DNA of 64,000 bases from Massilia norwichensis (GCF_024753245.1 NZ_JANUGX010000013.1:62001-126000), one strand, 5' to 3'. Shown: positions 18,789 through 27,882, counted from the first letter of the stretch. Numbers and translations are program-made. Notes: generated from the sequence alone by a model not told the origin.

Positions 18789-19556
18789 TTATTCTTTGGA
18801 ACGCATCATTTGGCGGGCGATGCCGCGCAGGATGTTGACTTCCTCGGTTTCGAGCTGGGTGCGGGCGAACAGGCGTTTCAGGCGCGGCATCAGCTTTTTG
18901 GGGTTGTCGGCGTTCAGGAAGCCGATCGCCACCAGCGCTTCTTCGAGGTGGGCGTACATGCCCTCGATCTGGGCCATGCTGGCGGCCTCGCCATGGAAGC
19001 CGACGCCGGTCTGGGTCCTGTCGCGCTGCGACGCGTCCCCTTCCGCCGCGAGCCGGCATTCGTAGGCCAGCACCTGGGCCGCCTGCGACAGATTCAGCGA
19101 GGAATACGAGGGGTTCGCCGGAATATTGATAAGGACATTGCAGCCGGCGACAATGTCGTTCGGCAGCCCGACGCGCTCGTTGCCGAGGATCAGGGCCGGG
19201 CGCAGATCCGCCTTGTCGGCGACATGGGCGGAAAAGGCGCGCGGCGTCCACACCGGCGGCGAGAACTCGCGCAGACGGGCCGACACCGCGGCGGCAAAAT
19301 TACAGCCTTCCAAAGCTTCGGCGACGCTGCCGACGATGCGCGCGTTTTCCAGCACGTCGATGGCGCCGCTGGCAAAGGCCACCGCCTCCGGGTCCGTCAG
19401 CGGCTGTTCGCAGCGCGGCGTCACCAGCACCAGCTCGGAAAAACCCATGGTCTTCATCGCCCGCGCGACCGAGCCGACATTGCCTGCGCGGCTGGTTTCC
19501 ACTAGCACAAAGCGTAGCCGTTTGAAAAGAGATATGTCAGTTTCGGTCGGGTTCAT
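18789..19556 (-). CDS. trmJ: tRNA (cytidine/uridine-2'-O-)-methyltransferase TrmJ
   Basis: 255 residues, the family length. The SPOUT motifs are present: FVLVETSRAGNVGSVARAMKTMGF near the N-terminus, ALILGNERVGLPND in the middle and IPANPSYSSLNLSQAAQVL at the knot. TrmJ uses S-adenosylmethionine to methylate the 2'-O of position 32 in tRNA anticodon loops. The C-terminal helical tail is typical. It is divergent from suhB with 182 bp between them, and its stop abuts a REP-like palindrome. Confidence 0.93.
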   Translation of the reverse strand: MNPTETDISLFKRLRFVLVETSRAGNVGSVARAMKTMGFSELVLVTPRCEQPLTDPEAVAFASGAIDVLENARIVGSVAEALEGCNFAAAVSARLREFSPPVWTPRAFSAHVADKADLRPALILGNERVGLPNDIVAGCNVLINIPANPSYSSLNLSQAAQVLAYECRLAAEGDASQRDRTQTGVGFHGEAASMAQIEGMYAHLEEALVAIGFLNADNPKKLMPRLKRLFARTQLETEEVNILRGIARQMMRSKE

Positions 19557-19738
19557 TGTAAAATAGCGCCATCGCGCGGTGACGAGCGGTTGAAATGCAG
19601 CTGGATCTTGTATCCGGCCGCGATTTTAACGGTTTCGGCACCGCTTTGCTCTTTGTCATTCTCATCGCTATTTGATCGTTCACGGCACGCATGTTTCCAC
19701 TGCGGCGCGTGGGCGTCAGCATTCATCAGGAAACCCTC

Positions 19739-20527
19739 ATGCACCCAATGCTCAATACGGCCATCAAGGCCGCCCGCCGCGCCGCCACGGTCATCAACCG
19801 CGCTTCGTTCGATCTCGACCGTATCACCGTCAGCGAAAAAAGCCATAACAACTTCGTCACCGACATCGACCAGGCAGCGGAACAGGCCATCGTCGAGACC
19901 CTGCTGAAGGCTTACCCCGACCACGCGATCCTGGGCGAAGAATCCGGCCCGACGGCCAACCTGAACGACGATAGCGAATACGTCTGGATCATCGATCCGA
20001 TCGACGGCACCACCAACTTCCTGCACGGCTACCCGAACTACTGCGTCTCGATCGCGCTGCAGCAGCGCGGCGTGATCACCCAGGCCGTGATCTACGATCC
20101 GGTCCGCAACGACCTGTTCACCGCCACCAAGGGCGCCGGCGCCTACCTGAACGAGAAGCGCATCCGCGTGCGCAATCCGGACCGCATCAACAAGGCCCTG
20201 ATCGGCTCCGGCCACGGCACCGAGCCGCGCGACCTGGCCGAATACCTGCGCATGTACGAAGTGGTGGCGGCGCGCTGCCACGGCGTGCGCTCGAGCGGCT
20301 CGGCGGCGCTGGAACTGGCCAACGTGGCCGCCGGCCGCGTCGACGGCTTCTTCGAGAAGGGCCTGAAGATCTGGGACATCGCCGCCGGCTCGCTCCTGGT
20401 GACGGAAGCCGGCGGCATCGTCGGCGAATTCAGCGGTGAATCCGAATACCTGAACAAGGGCGACGTGATCGCCGCCGGCCCGAAGGTCTTCGCCGGCATG
20501 GTCGCCGTTCTGAAGCCGTTTGCCTGA
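19739..20527 (+). CDS. suhB: Inositol-1-monophosphatase SuhB
   Basis: 262 residues starting at MHPMLNTAIKAARR, with AGGA 9 bp before the ATG. It has the Mg-binding and catalytic motifs GEESGP, DPIDGTTNFLHGYPNYCVSIAL and WDIAAGSLLVTEAGG of the family. It hydrolyses myo-inositol 1-phosphate; in enterobacteria SuhB also takes part in rRNA antitermination. Divergent trmJ-suhB arrangement is common in betaproteobacteria. Confidence 0.93.
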   Translation: MHPMLNTAIKAARRAATVINRASFDLDRITVSEKSHNNFVTDIDQAAEQAIVETLLKAYPDHAILGEESGPTANLNDDSEYVWIIDPIDGTTNFLHGYPNYCVSIALQQRGVITQAVIYDPVRNDLFTATKGAGAYLNEKRIRVRNPDRINKALIGSGHGTEPRDLAEYLRMYEVVAARCHGVRSSGSAALELANVAAGRVDGFFEKGLKIWDIAAGSLLVTEAGGIVGEFSGESEYLNKGDVIAAGPKVFAGMVAVLKPFA

Positions 20528-20859
20528 GTGATGGAAGGGGGCGGCCAGCCCCCGGGACGCTGGCGGTCCGCGTGCAGCACGCTCGATCGCTTTCGCGTAA
20601 AATACCTGTCTGCTTCCGGCGCCCTGCACCGTCGTTGCACCGCGCCGCGTCTCCCTGCCCCATCAGCCCGACGGCTGCGCTAAATTTCTCTAGCGAAACA
20701 TTTTGAATTATAATTTACGTAGCTCTTAACCTTTGTGTTGATGGCTGCGACACGGCGTACCGGCACCAGTACCGGCCGCCCTGCCTTGTGTAATCCGATC
20801 GGCTTGACTGGCGTCTTCGATATTCTCGAAGGCGACGCGCCGGTCCCTACAGAAAAACT
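20528..20859 (+). other. Leader region of rhlE
   Basis: 332 bp without a convincing gene. A GGGGGC...GCCCCC hairpin follows suhB. A TATAAT hexamer lies at 20709-20714, with only a weak -35 (about 20685-20690), giving a leader of about 140 nt for rhlE. A 47-codon upstream ORF (ATG 20741, stop 20882-20884) overlaps the rhlE start codon but has no Shine-Dalgarno. Long leaders are usual for RNA helicase genes; function here is not shown. Confidence 0.5.
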
Positions 20860-22317
20860 ATGTCATTCACTACTCTCGGTCTGACCGACGCCATCGTACG
20901 TGCCGTAACCGAAGCGGGCTATACCGCTCCGACCCCGATCCAGGCCCAGGCCATCCCGGCCGTACTCGGCGGCGGCGACCTGCTGGCCGGCGCCCAGACC
21001 GGCACCGGCAAGACCGCCGGCTTTACCCTGCCCGTGCTGCACCGTCTGTCGACCGACAAGGTGGGCGCGGCGCTGACCAACAAAACGGCCAAGCGTTCGA
21101 TTCGTGCGCTGGTGCTGGCCCCGACCCGCGAGCTGGCTGCCCAGGTCGAGGAAAACATTCGCACCTACGCCAAGTACACCAACCTGAACTCGGCCGTGAT
21201 CTTCGGCGGCGTCGGCATCCATCCGCAGATCAAACTGCTGGCGAACGGCGTCGACATCCTGGTCGCCACCCCGGGCCGCCTGCTCGACCACGTCGGCCAG
21301 GGCACCATCAAGCTCGACAAGATCGAGATCCTGGTGCTGGACGAAGCCGACCGCATGCTCGACATGGGCTTCATCCACGACATCAAGAAGGTGCTGGCCG
21401 TGCTGCCCCCGAAGCGCCAGAACCTGCTGTTCTCGGCCACCTTCTCGGACGAGATCAAGGCCCTGGCCGACAAGCTGCTGAACAACCCGGCATCGATCGA
21501 AGTCGCGCGCCGCAACTCGACCGTCGAGGTGATTTCCCAGACCATCCACCCGGTCGACCGCGACAAGAAGCACCCGATGCTGTCGCACCTGATCCGCACC
21601 AACAACTGGAAGCAGGTGCTGGTGTTCACCCGCACCAAGCACGGCGCGAACAAGCTGGTCGAACAGCTCGGCCGCGACGGTATCGGCGCGATGGCAATCC
21701 ACGGCAACAAGAGCCAGTCGGCTCGCACCAAGGCGCTGGCCGAATTCAAGGACGGCAGCCTGACCGCCCTGGTCGCCACCGACATCGCCGCGCGCGGCAT
21801 CGACATCGACCAGCTGCCGCACGTGGTCAACTATGACCTGCCGAACGTGCCGGAAGACTATGTGCACCGGATCGGCCGCACCGGTCGCGCGGGCGCCACT
21901 GGCGAAGCGGTGTCCCTGGTCTGCGTCGACGAGCACCAGATGCTGAAAGACATCGAAAAACTGATCAAGCAGACTCTGCCGCGTGAGGTGATCCCTGGCT
22001 TCGAGCCGGATCCGACCGCCAAGCCGCAACCGATCCAGCTGCGCAGCGGCGCACCTGGCCACGGCAACCGCGGTGGCCGCCCGGGCGGCGGCCGTCCTGG
22101 CGGCGCCCCGCGCAACGGCGGCGCACCGGCAGGCCGCAGTGCTGCCCCGGCGGGCGGCGCCCCGCGTAATGGCGGCAATGGCGGCAATGCTGGCGGCGGT
22201 CGTGGTAATGGCGGCGGCAATGCCGGCGGTGGCCGTGGCAACGGCGGCGGTGGCCGCGGCGGCCAGAACCGCGGTCCGCGTCCGGCCACGGCACGCAGCG
22301 GCGGTGGCGATCGCTGA
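20860..22317 (+). CDS. rhlE: DEAD-box RNA helicase RhlE
   Basis: 485 residues with all the family motifs: Q motif TPIQAQAIP, Walker [60 protein letters not shown] and [10 protein letters not shown]. From about residue 395 the tail is Gly/Arg/Asn-rich with repeated GGRPGG and GNGG units and is probably disordered and RNA-binding. It unwinds RNA duplexes in ribosome assembly or RNA decay. No strong Shine-Dalgarno precedes the ATG. A rho-independent terminator follows. Confidence 0.93.
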   Translation: MSFTTLGLTDAIVRAVTEAGYTAPTPIQAQAIPAVLGGGDLLAGAQTGTGKTAGFTLPVLHRLSTDKVGAALTNKTAKRSIRALVLAPTRELAAQVEENIRTYAKYTNLNSAVIFGGVGIHPQIKLLANGVDILVATPGRLLDHVGQGTIKLDKIEILVLDEADRMLDMGFIHDIKKVLAVLPPKRQNLLFSATFSDEIKALADKLLNNPASIEVARRNSTVEVISQTIHPVDRDKKHPMLSHLIRTNNWKQVLVFTRTKHGANKLVEQLGRDGIGAMAIHGNKSQSARTKALAEFKDGSLTALVATDIAARGIDIDQLPHVVNYDLPNVPEDYVHRIGRTGRAGATGEAVSLVCVDEHQMLKDIEKLIKQTLPREVIPGFEPDPTAKPQPIQLRSGAPGHGNRGGRPGGGRPGGAPRNGGAPAGRSAAPAGGAPRNGGNGGNAGGGRGNGGGNAGGGRGNGGGGRGGQNRGPRPATARSGGGDR

Positions 22318-22346
22318 TCGCTGACTGTCCTCGACTGCGCTGCATA

Positions 22347-22384
22347 AAAGCCGCGCCACCTGCACGGGTGGCGCGGCTTTTTGT
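22347..22384 (+). terminator. Rho-independent terminator of rhlE
   Basis: Stem GCCGCGCCACC / GGTGGCGCGGC with loop TGCACG, flanked by AAAA on the left and TTTTTG on the right. It lies 30 bp after the rhlE stop. Confidence 0.9.
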
Positions 22385-22389
22385 TATCC

Positions 22390-22469
22390 ATCAAACCGGG
22401 GTCAGACACCGATTTTTGGAAATGTCCTGCGGGATGTTTCCAGAATTCGGTGTCTGACCCCGGTTTGAT
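22390..22469. repeat. Inverted pair of REP-like palindromes
   Basis: Two inverted copies of the 18752 repeat family. The arms ATCAAACCGGGGTCAGACAC and GTGTCTGACCCCGGTTTGAT pair perfectly and extend further, with a short GTCCTGCGGGAT-like centre. It lies between the rhlE terminator and the MarR operators. Its extreme stability could insulate the two transcription units. Confidence 0.88.
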
Positions 22470-22486
22470 TTTTGTCGTGTTTTTGA

Positions 22487-22548
22487 TACTTGATTACTCA
22501 AGTACTTGCCAAGGGTCGCTGTTCTCCATATATTTGATTACTCAAGTA
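22487..22548 (+). promoter_or_regulatory. Two MarR-type operators
   Basis: TACTTGA-TTAC-TCAAGTA at 22487-22504 is a perfect 7-bp inverted repeat; TATTTGA-TTAC-TCAAGTA at 22531-22548 is the same with one mismatch. They are 44 bp apart, about four helical turns on one face. They precede the MarR gene by 25 bp, so autorepression of the MarR-MFS operon is the simplest reading. Confidence 0.8.
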
Positions 22549-22572
22549 CATTTCAATTGTTGAGGAACCGTC

Positions 22573-23001
22573 ATGGAAAACACGCTGACCACCGAATTCT
22601 GCCTGCGCATGGGACGCGCCTGGGCCACTCTTTCGCGCCGCCTGGACAGCTCGCTGGGCAGCCACCACGGCATCAGCTTTGCCGACTACCAATTGCTGCT
22701 GCACCTGCAACGCGCGCCCGGCGGGCGTTTGCGCCGGGTCGACCTGGCCGAGAAGCTGGGGCTGACCGCCTCCGGCGTGACCCGCTCGCTGCTGCCGCTG
22801 GAAAAGATCGGCCTGGTCGACCGCCAGAGCGATCCGCGCGATGCCCGCGTCGGCTATGCGATCATCACCGCCGCCGGCAGCGAGCTGGTCACCAACGCGA
22901 CGACCGTGGTCGACAACATCAGCCGTGCCGCACTGGGTGCGCCGTCGCGCGCGCAACTCGAGGCGACCTCCAACCTGCTGGCACAGCTGGCCGGAACCTG
23001 A
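22573..23001 (+). CDS. MarR family transcriptional regulator
   Basis: 142 residues. A winged helix is clear: DYQLLLHLQRAPGGRLRRVDLAEKLGLTASGVTRSLLPLEKIGLV, then DPRDARVGYAIITAAG as the wing. It has one Cys (residue 10), so redox sensing through a pair is unlikely. It begins a two-gene operon with the MFS transporter (20 bp gap), preceded by twin operators. It likely represses the pump until an inhibitor binds. Confidence 0.9.
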   Translation: MENTLTTEFCLRMGRAWATLSRRLDSSLGSHHGISFADYQLLLHLQRAPGGRLRRVDLAEKLGLTASGVTRSLLPLEKIGLVDRQSDPRDARVGYAIITAAGSELVTNATTVVDNISRAALGAPSRAQLEATSNLLAQLAGT

Positions 23002-23021
23002 CACGCCCTCCTGGAAGAGAC

Positions 23022-24341
23022 ATGAATAACAATAAATTGCTGCGGGACCCCAACTTTGCCTGGCTGCTGGGCGGCGGCGTCATCTCCGCCCTCGGCGACC
23101 AGTTCACCATGATCGCCCTGCCCTGGCTGGTGCTGCAACTGACCCACGATCCGCTCGCGCTCGGCATGATGGTGGCGCTGCTCGGCGTGCCGCGCGCGGT
23201 GCTGATCCTGTTCGGCGGCGCGCTGGTCGACCGCCATTCGCCCAAGCGCGTGCTGATGCTGACCAAGTACGCGAACATGGTCCTGCTGGCGCTGCTGGCG
23301 GCCCTGGTGCTGAGCGGCCGGGCGACCCTGCCGCTGGTGAGCGTCATCGCCGTCGTGCTCAGCCTGGCCTCGGCCTTCAGCATCCCGGCCGGCACCTCGA
23401 TCCTGCCGCAGGCGGTGGCGCCGCAGCATCTGGCGTCGGCGAATGCGACGATGATGGCGGTGCGCCAGGTAACGATGCTGGTGGGACCGCTGCTGGCCGG
23501 CCTGCTGTTTGCGCTGGGCGGCGACGGCCGCGCCGGCATGCAGGACGGCCATGCGTTCGGACTGGGCCTGGCCTTCGCCTTCGATGCCTTCAGCTTTGCA
23601 CTGTCGGCCTGGACCTTGGCCAAGGTGCGGCCGCTGGCCACGCCGGCGCCGGCTGAAAAAGCGGACCAACAAACGCCGGCGCAATCCGTACTGCGCGCGG
23701 TCGGTGCCGGCTTTGGCGCGCTGTGGCGCGACCTGACCCTGCGCACCGCCTTCCTGTACTGGGGACTGTGCGCCTGCGTGACCGGCGGCGTGATGCAGGT
23801 GGCGCTGCCGCTGCTGGCCAGCGAACGCCTGCACGGCGCTGCCGCGCTCGGCCTGCTGATGGCGGCGAACGGCGCCGGTTCGCTGGCCGGCATGGCCCTG
23901 TCCGGCATCGCCGGCGGGCGCCGCCTGGGCACGCTCGGGCTCACACTGCTGGCGATCGACGGCCTGGTCGGCGCCCTCCTGATGCCGCTGGGTATGATCA
24001 CCAGCAGCTGGCAGGGCATGCTGATCCTCGCTGCGATCGGGGTGCTGGGCGGTTATGTGCAGGTGGCCGTGTTCACCTGGATCCAGCAACGCGTGGCGCC
24101 GCAGATGCTGGGACGGATGATGAGTATCTTCATGTTCGTCTTCATGGGCCTGGCGCCTTTAACCGCGGCCGCGGCCGGCTGGCTGGCCAGCCACGTCACC
24201 CTGGCGACCCTGTTCACCGGCGCCGGACTGGGCCTGAGCCTGGCGGCGCTGGCAGCCTGGCTGTTCACGCCGATGGCCAGGCTGGCCGATGCCGGCCCGC
24301 CCGCCGGCGACGATGACGCCGCACCGTCGCCGACAAACTGA
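23022..24341 (+). CDS. MFS transporter, drug/metabolite exporter type
   Basis: 439 residues with about 12 membrane helices. The start MNNNKLLRDPNFAWLLGGGVISALGDQF is typical of MFS_3/EntS-type exporters. GGALVDRHSPKRVLM is the conserved cytoplasmic loop between helices 2 and 3. GGAAGAGA before the ATG decides the start. It is probably an efflux pump controlled by the upstream MarR protein; substrate unknown. Confidence 0.87.
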   Translation: MNNNKLLRDPNFAWLLGGGVISALGDQFTMIALPWLVLQLTHDPLALGMMVALLGVPRAVLILFGGALVDRHSPKRVLMLTKYANMVLLALLAALVLSGRATLPLVSVIAVVLSLASAFSIPAGTSILPQAVAPQHLASANATMMAVRQVTMLVGPLLAGLLFALGGDGRAGMQDGHAFGLGLAFAFDAFSFALSAWTLAKVRPLATPAPAEKADQQTPAQSVLRAVGAGFGALWRDLTLRTAFLYWGLCACVTGGVMQVALPLLASERLHGAAALGLLMAANGAGSLAGMALSGIAGGRRLGTLGLTLLAIDGLVGALLMPLGMITSSWQGMLILAAIGVLGGYVQVAVFTWIQQRVAPQMLGRMMSIFMFVFMGLAPLTAAAAGWLASHVTLATLFTGAGLGLSLAALAAWLFTPMARLADAGPPAGDDDAAPSPTN

Positions 24342-24400
24342 CGAGCCGGAATCCGACAGGCGGCCGCGCCGTGCCGCCTGTGCCGGGTTGCCACTTCGGC

Positions 24401-24413
24401 TACAATTTTGTCC
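24401..24413 (+). promoter_or_regulatory. Possible leaderless promoter of hyi
   Basis: TACAAT at 24401-24406 is followed by 7 nt and then the ATG at 24414, so transcription would start at or next to the A of the ATG. No Shine-Dalgarno is present. No good -35 was seen. Confidence 0.4.
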
Positions 24414-25193
24414 ATGCCAAAATTTGCCGCCAACCTGAGCCTGATGTTCAATGAACTCGGCTTCCTCGAACGCTTCGCCGCGGCCCGTACGGCCGGCTTC
24501 GATGCGGTCGAGTTCCTGTTTCCCTACGCCTGCGAACCGGAGCAGATCCTGGGCCGGCTGCAGCGCTACAAGCTGCAGCTGGCATTGCACAATTTTCCGG
24601 CCGGCGACTGGGCGGCAGGCGAGCGCGGCTTCGCCTGCGATCCGCGCCGCATGCAGGAATTCCAGGACAGCGTCGAGCTGGGCCTCGACTATGCGGTCGA
24701 GCTCGGCGTGCCGCGCCTGCACTGCATGGCCGGCAAGCTGCCGCCGAACGTGGCGCCGGAGCGCGCGCATGCGACTTTCGTCACCAACCTGCGCTTCGCG
24801 GCCGAGGCTGCGGCCAGGCACGGCATCGAGGTCCTGATCGAGCCGATCAACGATCGCGACATCCCCGGCTATTTCCTGACGCACAGCAGCCAGGCGGCAG
24901 GCATCATCGCCGAATGCGGCATGGACAACCTGTTCCTGCAGTACGACATCTACCATATGCAGCGGATGGAGGGCGAGCTCGCCCTGACCCTGCGCGAGCG
25001 GATGGCTATCATCCGTCACATCCAGCTGGCCGACGTGCCCGGCCGCCACGAACCCGGCACCGGCGAGATCAACTTCCCCTTCCTGTTCAAGCTGCTCGAC
25101 GAACTCGGCTACGACGGCTGGGTCGGCTGCGAATACATCCCGCAAGGCGAGACTGTCGCGGGCCTGGCCTGGCGCGACGCTTTTATTGCTTGA
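24414..25193 (+). CDS. hyi: Hydroxypyruvate isomerase
   Basis: 259 residues, the normal length. The TIM-barrel begins MPKFAANLSLMFNE. Conserved features are FPYACEPEQI, the catalytic Glu in LIEPINDRDIPGYF, QYDIYHMQRMEGEL, HIQLADVPGRHEPGTGEINFP and a final EYIPQG. It interconverts hydroxypyruvate and tartronate semialdehyde in glyoxylate use. No other glyoxylate gene is adjacent. The ATG at 24414 is preferred over the TTG at 24408. Confidence 0.88.
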   Translation: MPKFAANLSLMFNELGFLERFAAARTAGFDAVEFLFPYACEPEQILGRLQRYKLQLALHNFPAGDWAAGERGFACDPRRMQEFQDSVELGLDYAVELGVPRLHCMAGKLPPNVAPERAHATFVTNLRFAAEAAARHGIEVLIEPINDRDIPGYFLTHSSQAAGIIAECGMDNLFLQYDIYHMQRMEGELALTLRERMAIIRHIQLADVPGRHEPGTGEINFPFLFKLLDELGYDGWVGCEYIPQGETVAGLAWRDAFIA

Positions 25194-25279
25194 CTTGATC
25201 GGCGGCAAGCTAGCCGCTGGGCAACTTTGAAAGAATGGGACTTTTCGGGCTCGGCCTTTTGCCGGCTAGAAAGGAACCC

Positions 25280-26143
25280 ATGGACATCAGATCGATAGCT
25301 CAGCGTTTCCTGCTTGTCCTCGCCGCAGCATTGCTGCTGGCCAGCTGCGCGACGACAGGCGGCGGCCCGGTCAGCCTGGCCGAAGTGCGGGAATTCGCCG
25401 ATGCCTCGGCAAAGCTCGGCGGCTATGCCGAGCTGTCGAAGCGCTACCGCGACACCTACGAGCGCGAACAGCCCTATCTGTCGCCGGCCGCCGACCGTAT
25501 CGCCAAGGAAAACGATGCGCGCCGCAAGGCGGTCTACGACGACTTCCTCAGCATTCAGAAGAGCCTGGTGCTCTATATGCAGACCCTGAGCCTGCTGGCC
25601 GGCGAAACGCGCTACGACCTCTCCGCCCAGCTCGACGACCTCGGCAACGGCCTGAAGGCGAACAGCGAATCCGGTCTGCAGCAGCGCCACGTCGCCGCCT
25701 ATACCGGTTTGACGCGCCTGCTGACGCGGGTGATCGCCTCCGGCTACCAGGGCCGCAGTGTCGAGACCATGGTGCGCGACGGCGATGCCGACGTGCAGGT
25801 GCTGCTGGAGGCGATGATCGCCCTCACCCGCCTGTATGCCAAGACCAACGAGAACGAGAAGAAGACCATCCTCGGCATCTTCGATGTCGAGATCCCGTTC
25901 TCGACCAAGAACTCGGACCGCATGCTGGTGACCCTGGCCAAGGTGCACTACCTGAGCAAGTCGACCGAATACAAGCTGATCGACAAACGCTACGACCTGG
26001 CCCTGCAGGGCCTGACCACGGTGGCGCTGGGGCACCAGAAGATGCGGGAAAACCTGAACAAGCTCACGGCGGACGAAACACGCAAGATGCTCGCCGCCTA
26101 TGGACGCGACTTGCGCGCCTTGCGCGACGCAATGTCCGAATAA
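25280..26143 (+). CDS. Uncharacterised lipoprotein
   Basis: 287 residues with a lipoprotein signal ending LLLASC (Cys23). The mature part is mostly helical and charged, with no domain I recognise. AAGGAA precedes the ATG. It is followed 15 bp later by another uncharacterised gene with a strong Shine-Dalgarno (GAGGAGG), so the two likely form an operon and act together in the envelope. Confidence 0.8.
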   Translation: MDIRSIAQRFLLVLAAALLLASCATTGGGPVSLAEVREFADASAKLGGYAELSKRYRDTYEREQPYLSPAADRIAKENDARRKAVYDDFLSIQKSLVLYMQTLSLLAGETRYDLSAQLDDLGNGLKANSESGLQQRHVAAYTGLTRLLTRVIASGYQGRSVETMVRDGDADVQVLLEAMIALTRLYAKTNENEKKTILGIFDVEIPFSTKNSDRMLVTLAKVHYLSKSTEYKLIDKRYDLALQGLTTVALGHQKMRENLNKLTADETRKMLAAYGRDLRALRDAMSE

Positions 26144-26158
26144 ACCCGAGGAGGCCGC

Positions 26159-26647
26159 ATGGCAAACGAAAAAACCGTCCCGCAGACGCCCGCACAGGCC
26201 CTGTCCACCGCCAGGCAGGTCGAGGAACTGGCCGACCGCCTGTCCGCCTGCGCCGACAGCATCCATGAGCGGGTGATGCGCGACATCCGCCGCGCCCAGG
26301 AGCAGCACCATGGCGAGGTGCCGGAGTCCGAACAATCGGTGGCGCGCGCCCTGCTCGACGCCGAGATCGAGCTGCGCCAGCGCGCCAACCGCCTGTACGC
26401 CGATGCCGCCGCCTGCGTGGTCGCCCCGCTCGGCCAGTCGCAGGTGCACCTGGTGGCGCTGACCGCCGACGCCGCCGACAAGATCAAGAAGATCACCCGC
26501 ATCGGCGACGGCATCACCCTGGTCGCACGCCTGCTGGGCCTGGCCGCTGCCGCGGCGACCGGACAGGTCCTGCCCATCCTGGCCGCCGTCGACCAGCTCA
26601 AGACCCAGCTCGACGTGGTGGCCGTGCACGAGGCGCCGCCGGCCTGA
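26159..26647 (+). CDS. Uncharacterised helical protein
   Basis: 162 residues, mostly amphipathic helix with coiled-coil-like Glu/Arg/Leu patterning (LADRLSACADSIHERVMRDI). Residues about 125-150 are hydrophobic (LVARLLGLAAAAATGQVL) and could insert in or touch a membrane. GAGGAGG precedes the ATG. It is the second gene of the pair with the lipoprotein. I do not recognise the family. Confidence 0.75.
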   Translation: MANEKTVPQTPAQALSTARQVEELADRLSACADSIHERVMRDIRRAQEQHHGEVPESEQSVARALLDAEIELRQRANRLYADAAACVVAPLGQSQVHLVALTADAADKIKKITRIGDGITLVARLLGLAAAAATGQVLPILAAVDQLKTQLDVVAVHEAPPA

Positions 26648-26674
26648 CAGCGCGCCGCAGGTTTGCGCTACACT

Positions 26675-26712
26675 GGTCTCCCGCAGGCGAGCTTTTTTCG
26701 GGAGACCGTCCC
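26675..26712 (+). promoter_or_regulatory. Hairpin covering the Shine-Dalgarno of the DksA-like gene
   Basis: GGTCTCCCG (26675-26683) pairs perfectly with CGGGAGACC (26699-26707). The right arm contains the only Shine-Dalgarno (GGGAG, 26700-26704), 8 bp before the ATG. A possible -10 TACACT at 26669-26674 would place transcription start near the left arm. Confidence 0.5.
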
Positions 26713-27096
26713 ATGAGCGTCAATCCAACCGTCCAGTCCGGCGAAACACCGGACCGCGAGCAGCTGGCCCTCCTGAAAACGATGCTGGAACAGCGCCTGC
26801 AGGCGCTGGAAAGCATGGCGGCGCCCGCCGCCGCCGAGGGCGAACTGCCGGTCTCCGAAGTGGAAAGCTCGCCGCTCGACCGCGCCACCGCGCGCCTGCT
26901 GAACGACCTCTCGCGCGAAGCCGCCGGCCACCACGCGGCCGAGATGCAGGTGCTGCGCCACGCGCTGGCAAAGTTCGAGGACGACAGCTACGGCCTGTGC
27001 GAGGTCTGCGGCCAGCCGATCGGGGCCAAGCGTTTGCTGGCAAGACCTGAAGCGCGCCTCTGCATAGCCTGCCAGACGCGCGCCGAGCGACATTAA
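26713..27096 (+). CDS. DksA/TraR-type zinc-finger protein
   Basis: 127 residues. The N-terminal half is a long charged helix pair; the C-terminus has YGLCEVCGQPIGAKRLLARP followed by CIACQ, a four-Cys zinc finger like that of DksA/TraR. DksA-like proteins bind RNA polymerase through the secondary channel. The DxxDxA tip motif of true DksA is not evident. The upstream hairpin hides its ribosome binding site. Confidence 0.85.
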   Translation: MSVNPTVQSGETPDREQLALLKTMLEQRLQALESMAAPAAAEGELPVSEVESSPLDRATARLLNDLSREAAGHHAAEMQVLRHALAKFEDDSYGLCEVCGQPIGAKRLLARPEARLCIACQTRAERH

Positions 27097-27123
27097 TCAG
27101 AGCGCGCCTGAGACCGGCCGGGT

Positions 27124-27882
27124 TCAGTACATGTGCTGGCCGCCGTTAATGGCCAGATTGGTCCCGGTCATGAACGCCGCCTCCTCCGACACCAGATAGG
27201 CCACCAGGCCCGCCACCTCGTCCGGCTCGCCGAGGCGGCCCATCGGGATCTGCGGCAGGATGCGTTCCTTCATCACCTCGGCCGGAACCGCCTCGACCAT
27301 CCGCGTGCGCAGGTAGCCGGGCGAGACCGTGTTGACGGTGACGCCGTGGCGCGCCATTTCCAGCGCCAGCGCCTTGGTGAAGCCGTGCATGCCGGCCTTG
27401 GCGGCCGCGTAGTTGGCCTGGCCGAAGGCGCCCTGCTGGCCGTTGACCGAAGAAATATTCACCACCCGGCCCCAGCGCCGCGCCATCATCGGCTCGATCG
27501 CCTGCTTGCTCAGGTTGAAGACGCTGTCGAGGTCGGCCCGCAGCACGGCTTGCCAGTCGTCCAGGCTCATCTTGCGCAGGCTGCGGTCGCGCGTGATGCC
27601 GGCGTTGTTGACGAGCACATCCAGACGCCCCATCTCGGCCAGCAGCTTCTGCATCATCCATTCGCAGTCGCCATAGTCGGTGACGTCGACCTTGTACGCC
27701 TTGAAGCGGTAGCCGTCGTCGCGCTGGGCGGACAGCCAGGCTTCCGGCGTCGGGTTGCCCGGCGAATAGGTGGTCGCTACCCGGAATCCCTCATCGTGCA
27801 GGCGCCGGCAGATTGCCGTGCCCAGTCCACCCATTCCACCGGTGACCAAAGCCACCCTGGTCTTTGCTTTGTCGTCGTGCAT
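27124..27882 (-). CDS. phaB: Acetoacetyl-CoA reductase PhaB
   Basis: 252 residues (usual about 246). SDR features: NADPH-binding TGGMGGLGTAI, NNAGITRD, catalytic Ser/Tyr/Lys in NISSVNGQQGAFGQANYAAAKAG, and SPGYLRTRMV. The family reduces acetoacetyl-CoA to (R)-3-hydroxybutyryl-CoA for polyhydroxybutyrate. No phaC or phaA is next to it. TTTGACAAAGCGCAAA lies upstream (about 27960-27975), loosely like an Fnr box. Confidence 0.88.
   Translation of the reverse strand: MHDDKAKTRVALVTGGMGGLGTAICRRLHDEGFRVATTYSPGNPTPEAWLSAQRDDGYRFKAYKVDVTDYGDCEWMMQKLLAEMGRLDVLVNNAGITRDRSLRKMSLDDWQAVLRADLDSVFNLSKQAIEPMMARRWGRVVNISSVNGQQGAFGQANYAAAKAGMHGFTKALALEMARHGVTVNTVSPGYLRTRMVEAVPAEVMKERILPQIPMGRLGEPDEVAGLVAYLVSEEAAFMTGTNLAINGGQHMY

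Noticed and set aside
20741..20884. 47-codon upstream ORF overlapping the rhlE start
   Set aside because: No ribosome binding site and an unremarkable Thr/Gly/Pro-rich peptide; kept only as a note in the leader region.
22060..22300. Repetitive GGC/GGT-rich DNA as a tandem repeat or CRISPR
   Set aside because: It is the Gly/Arg/Asn-rich coding tail of RhlE with irregular units.
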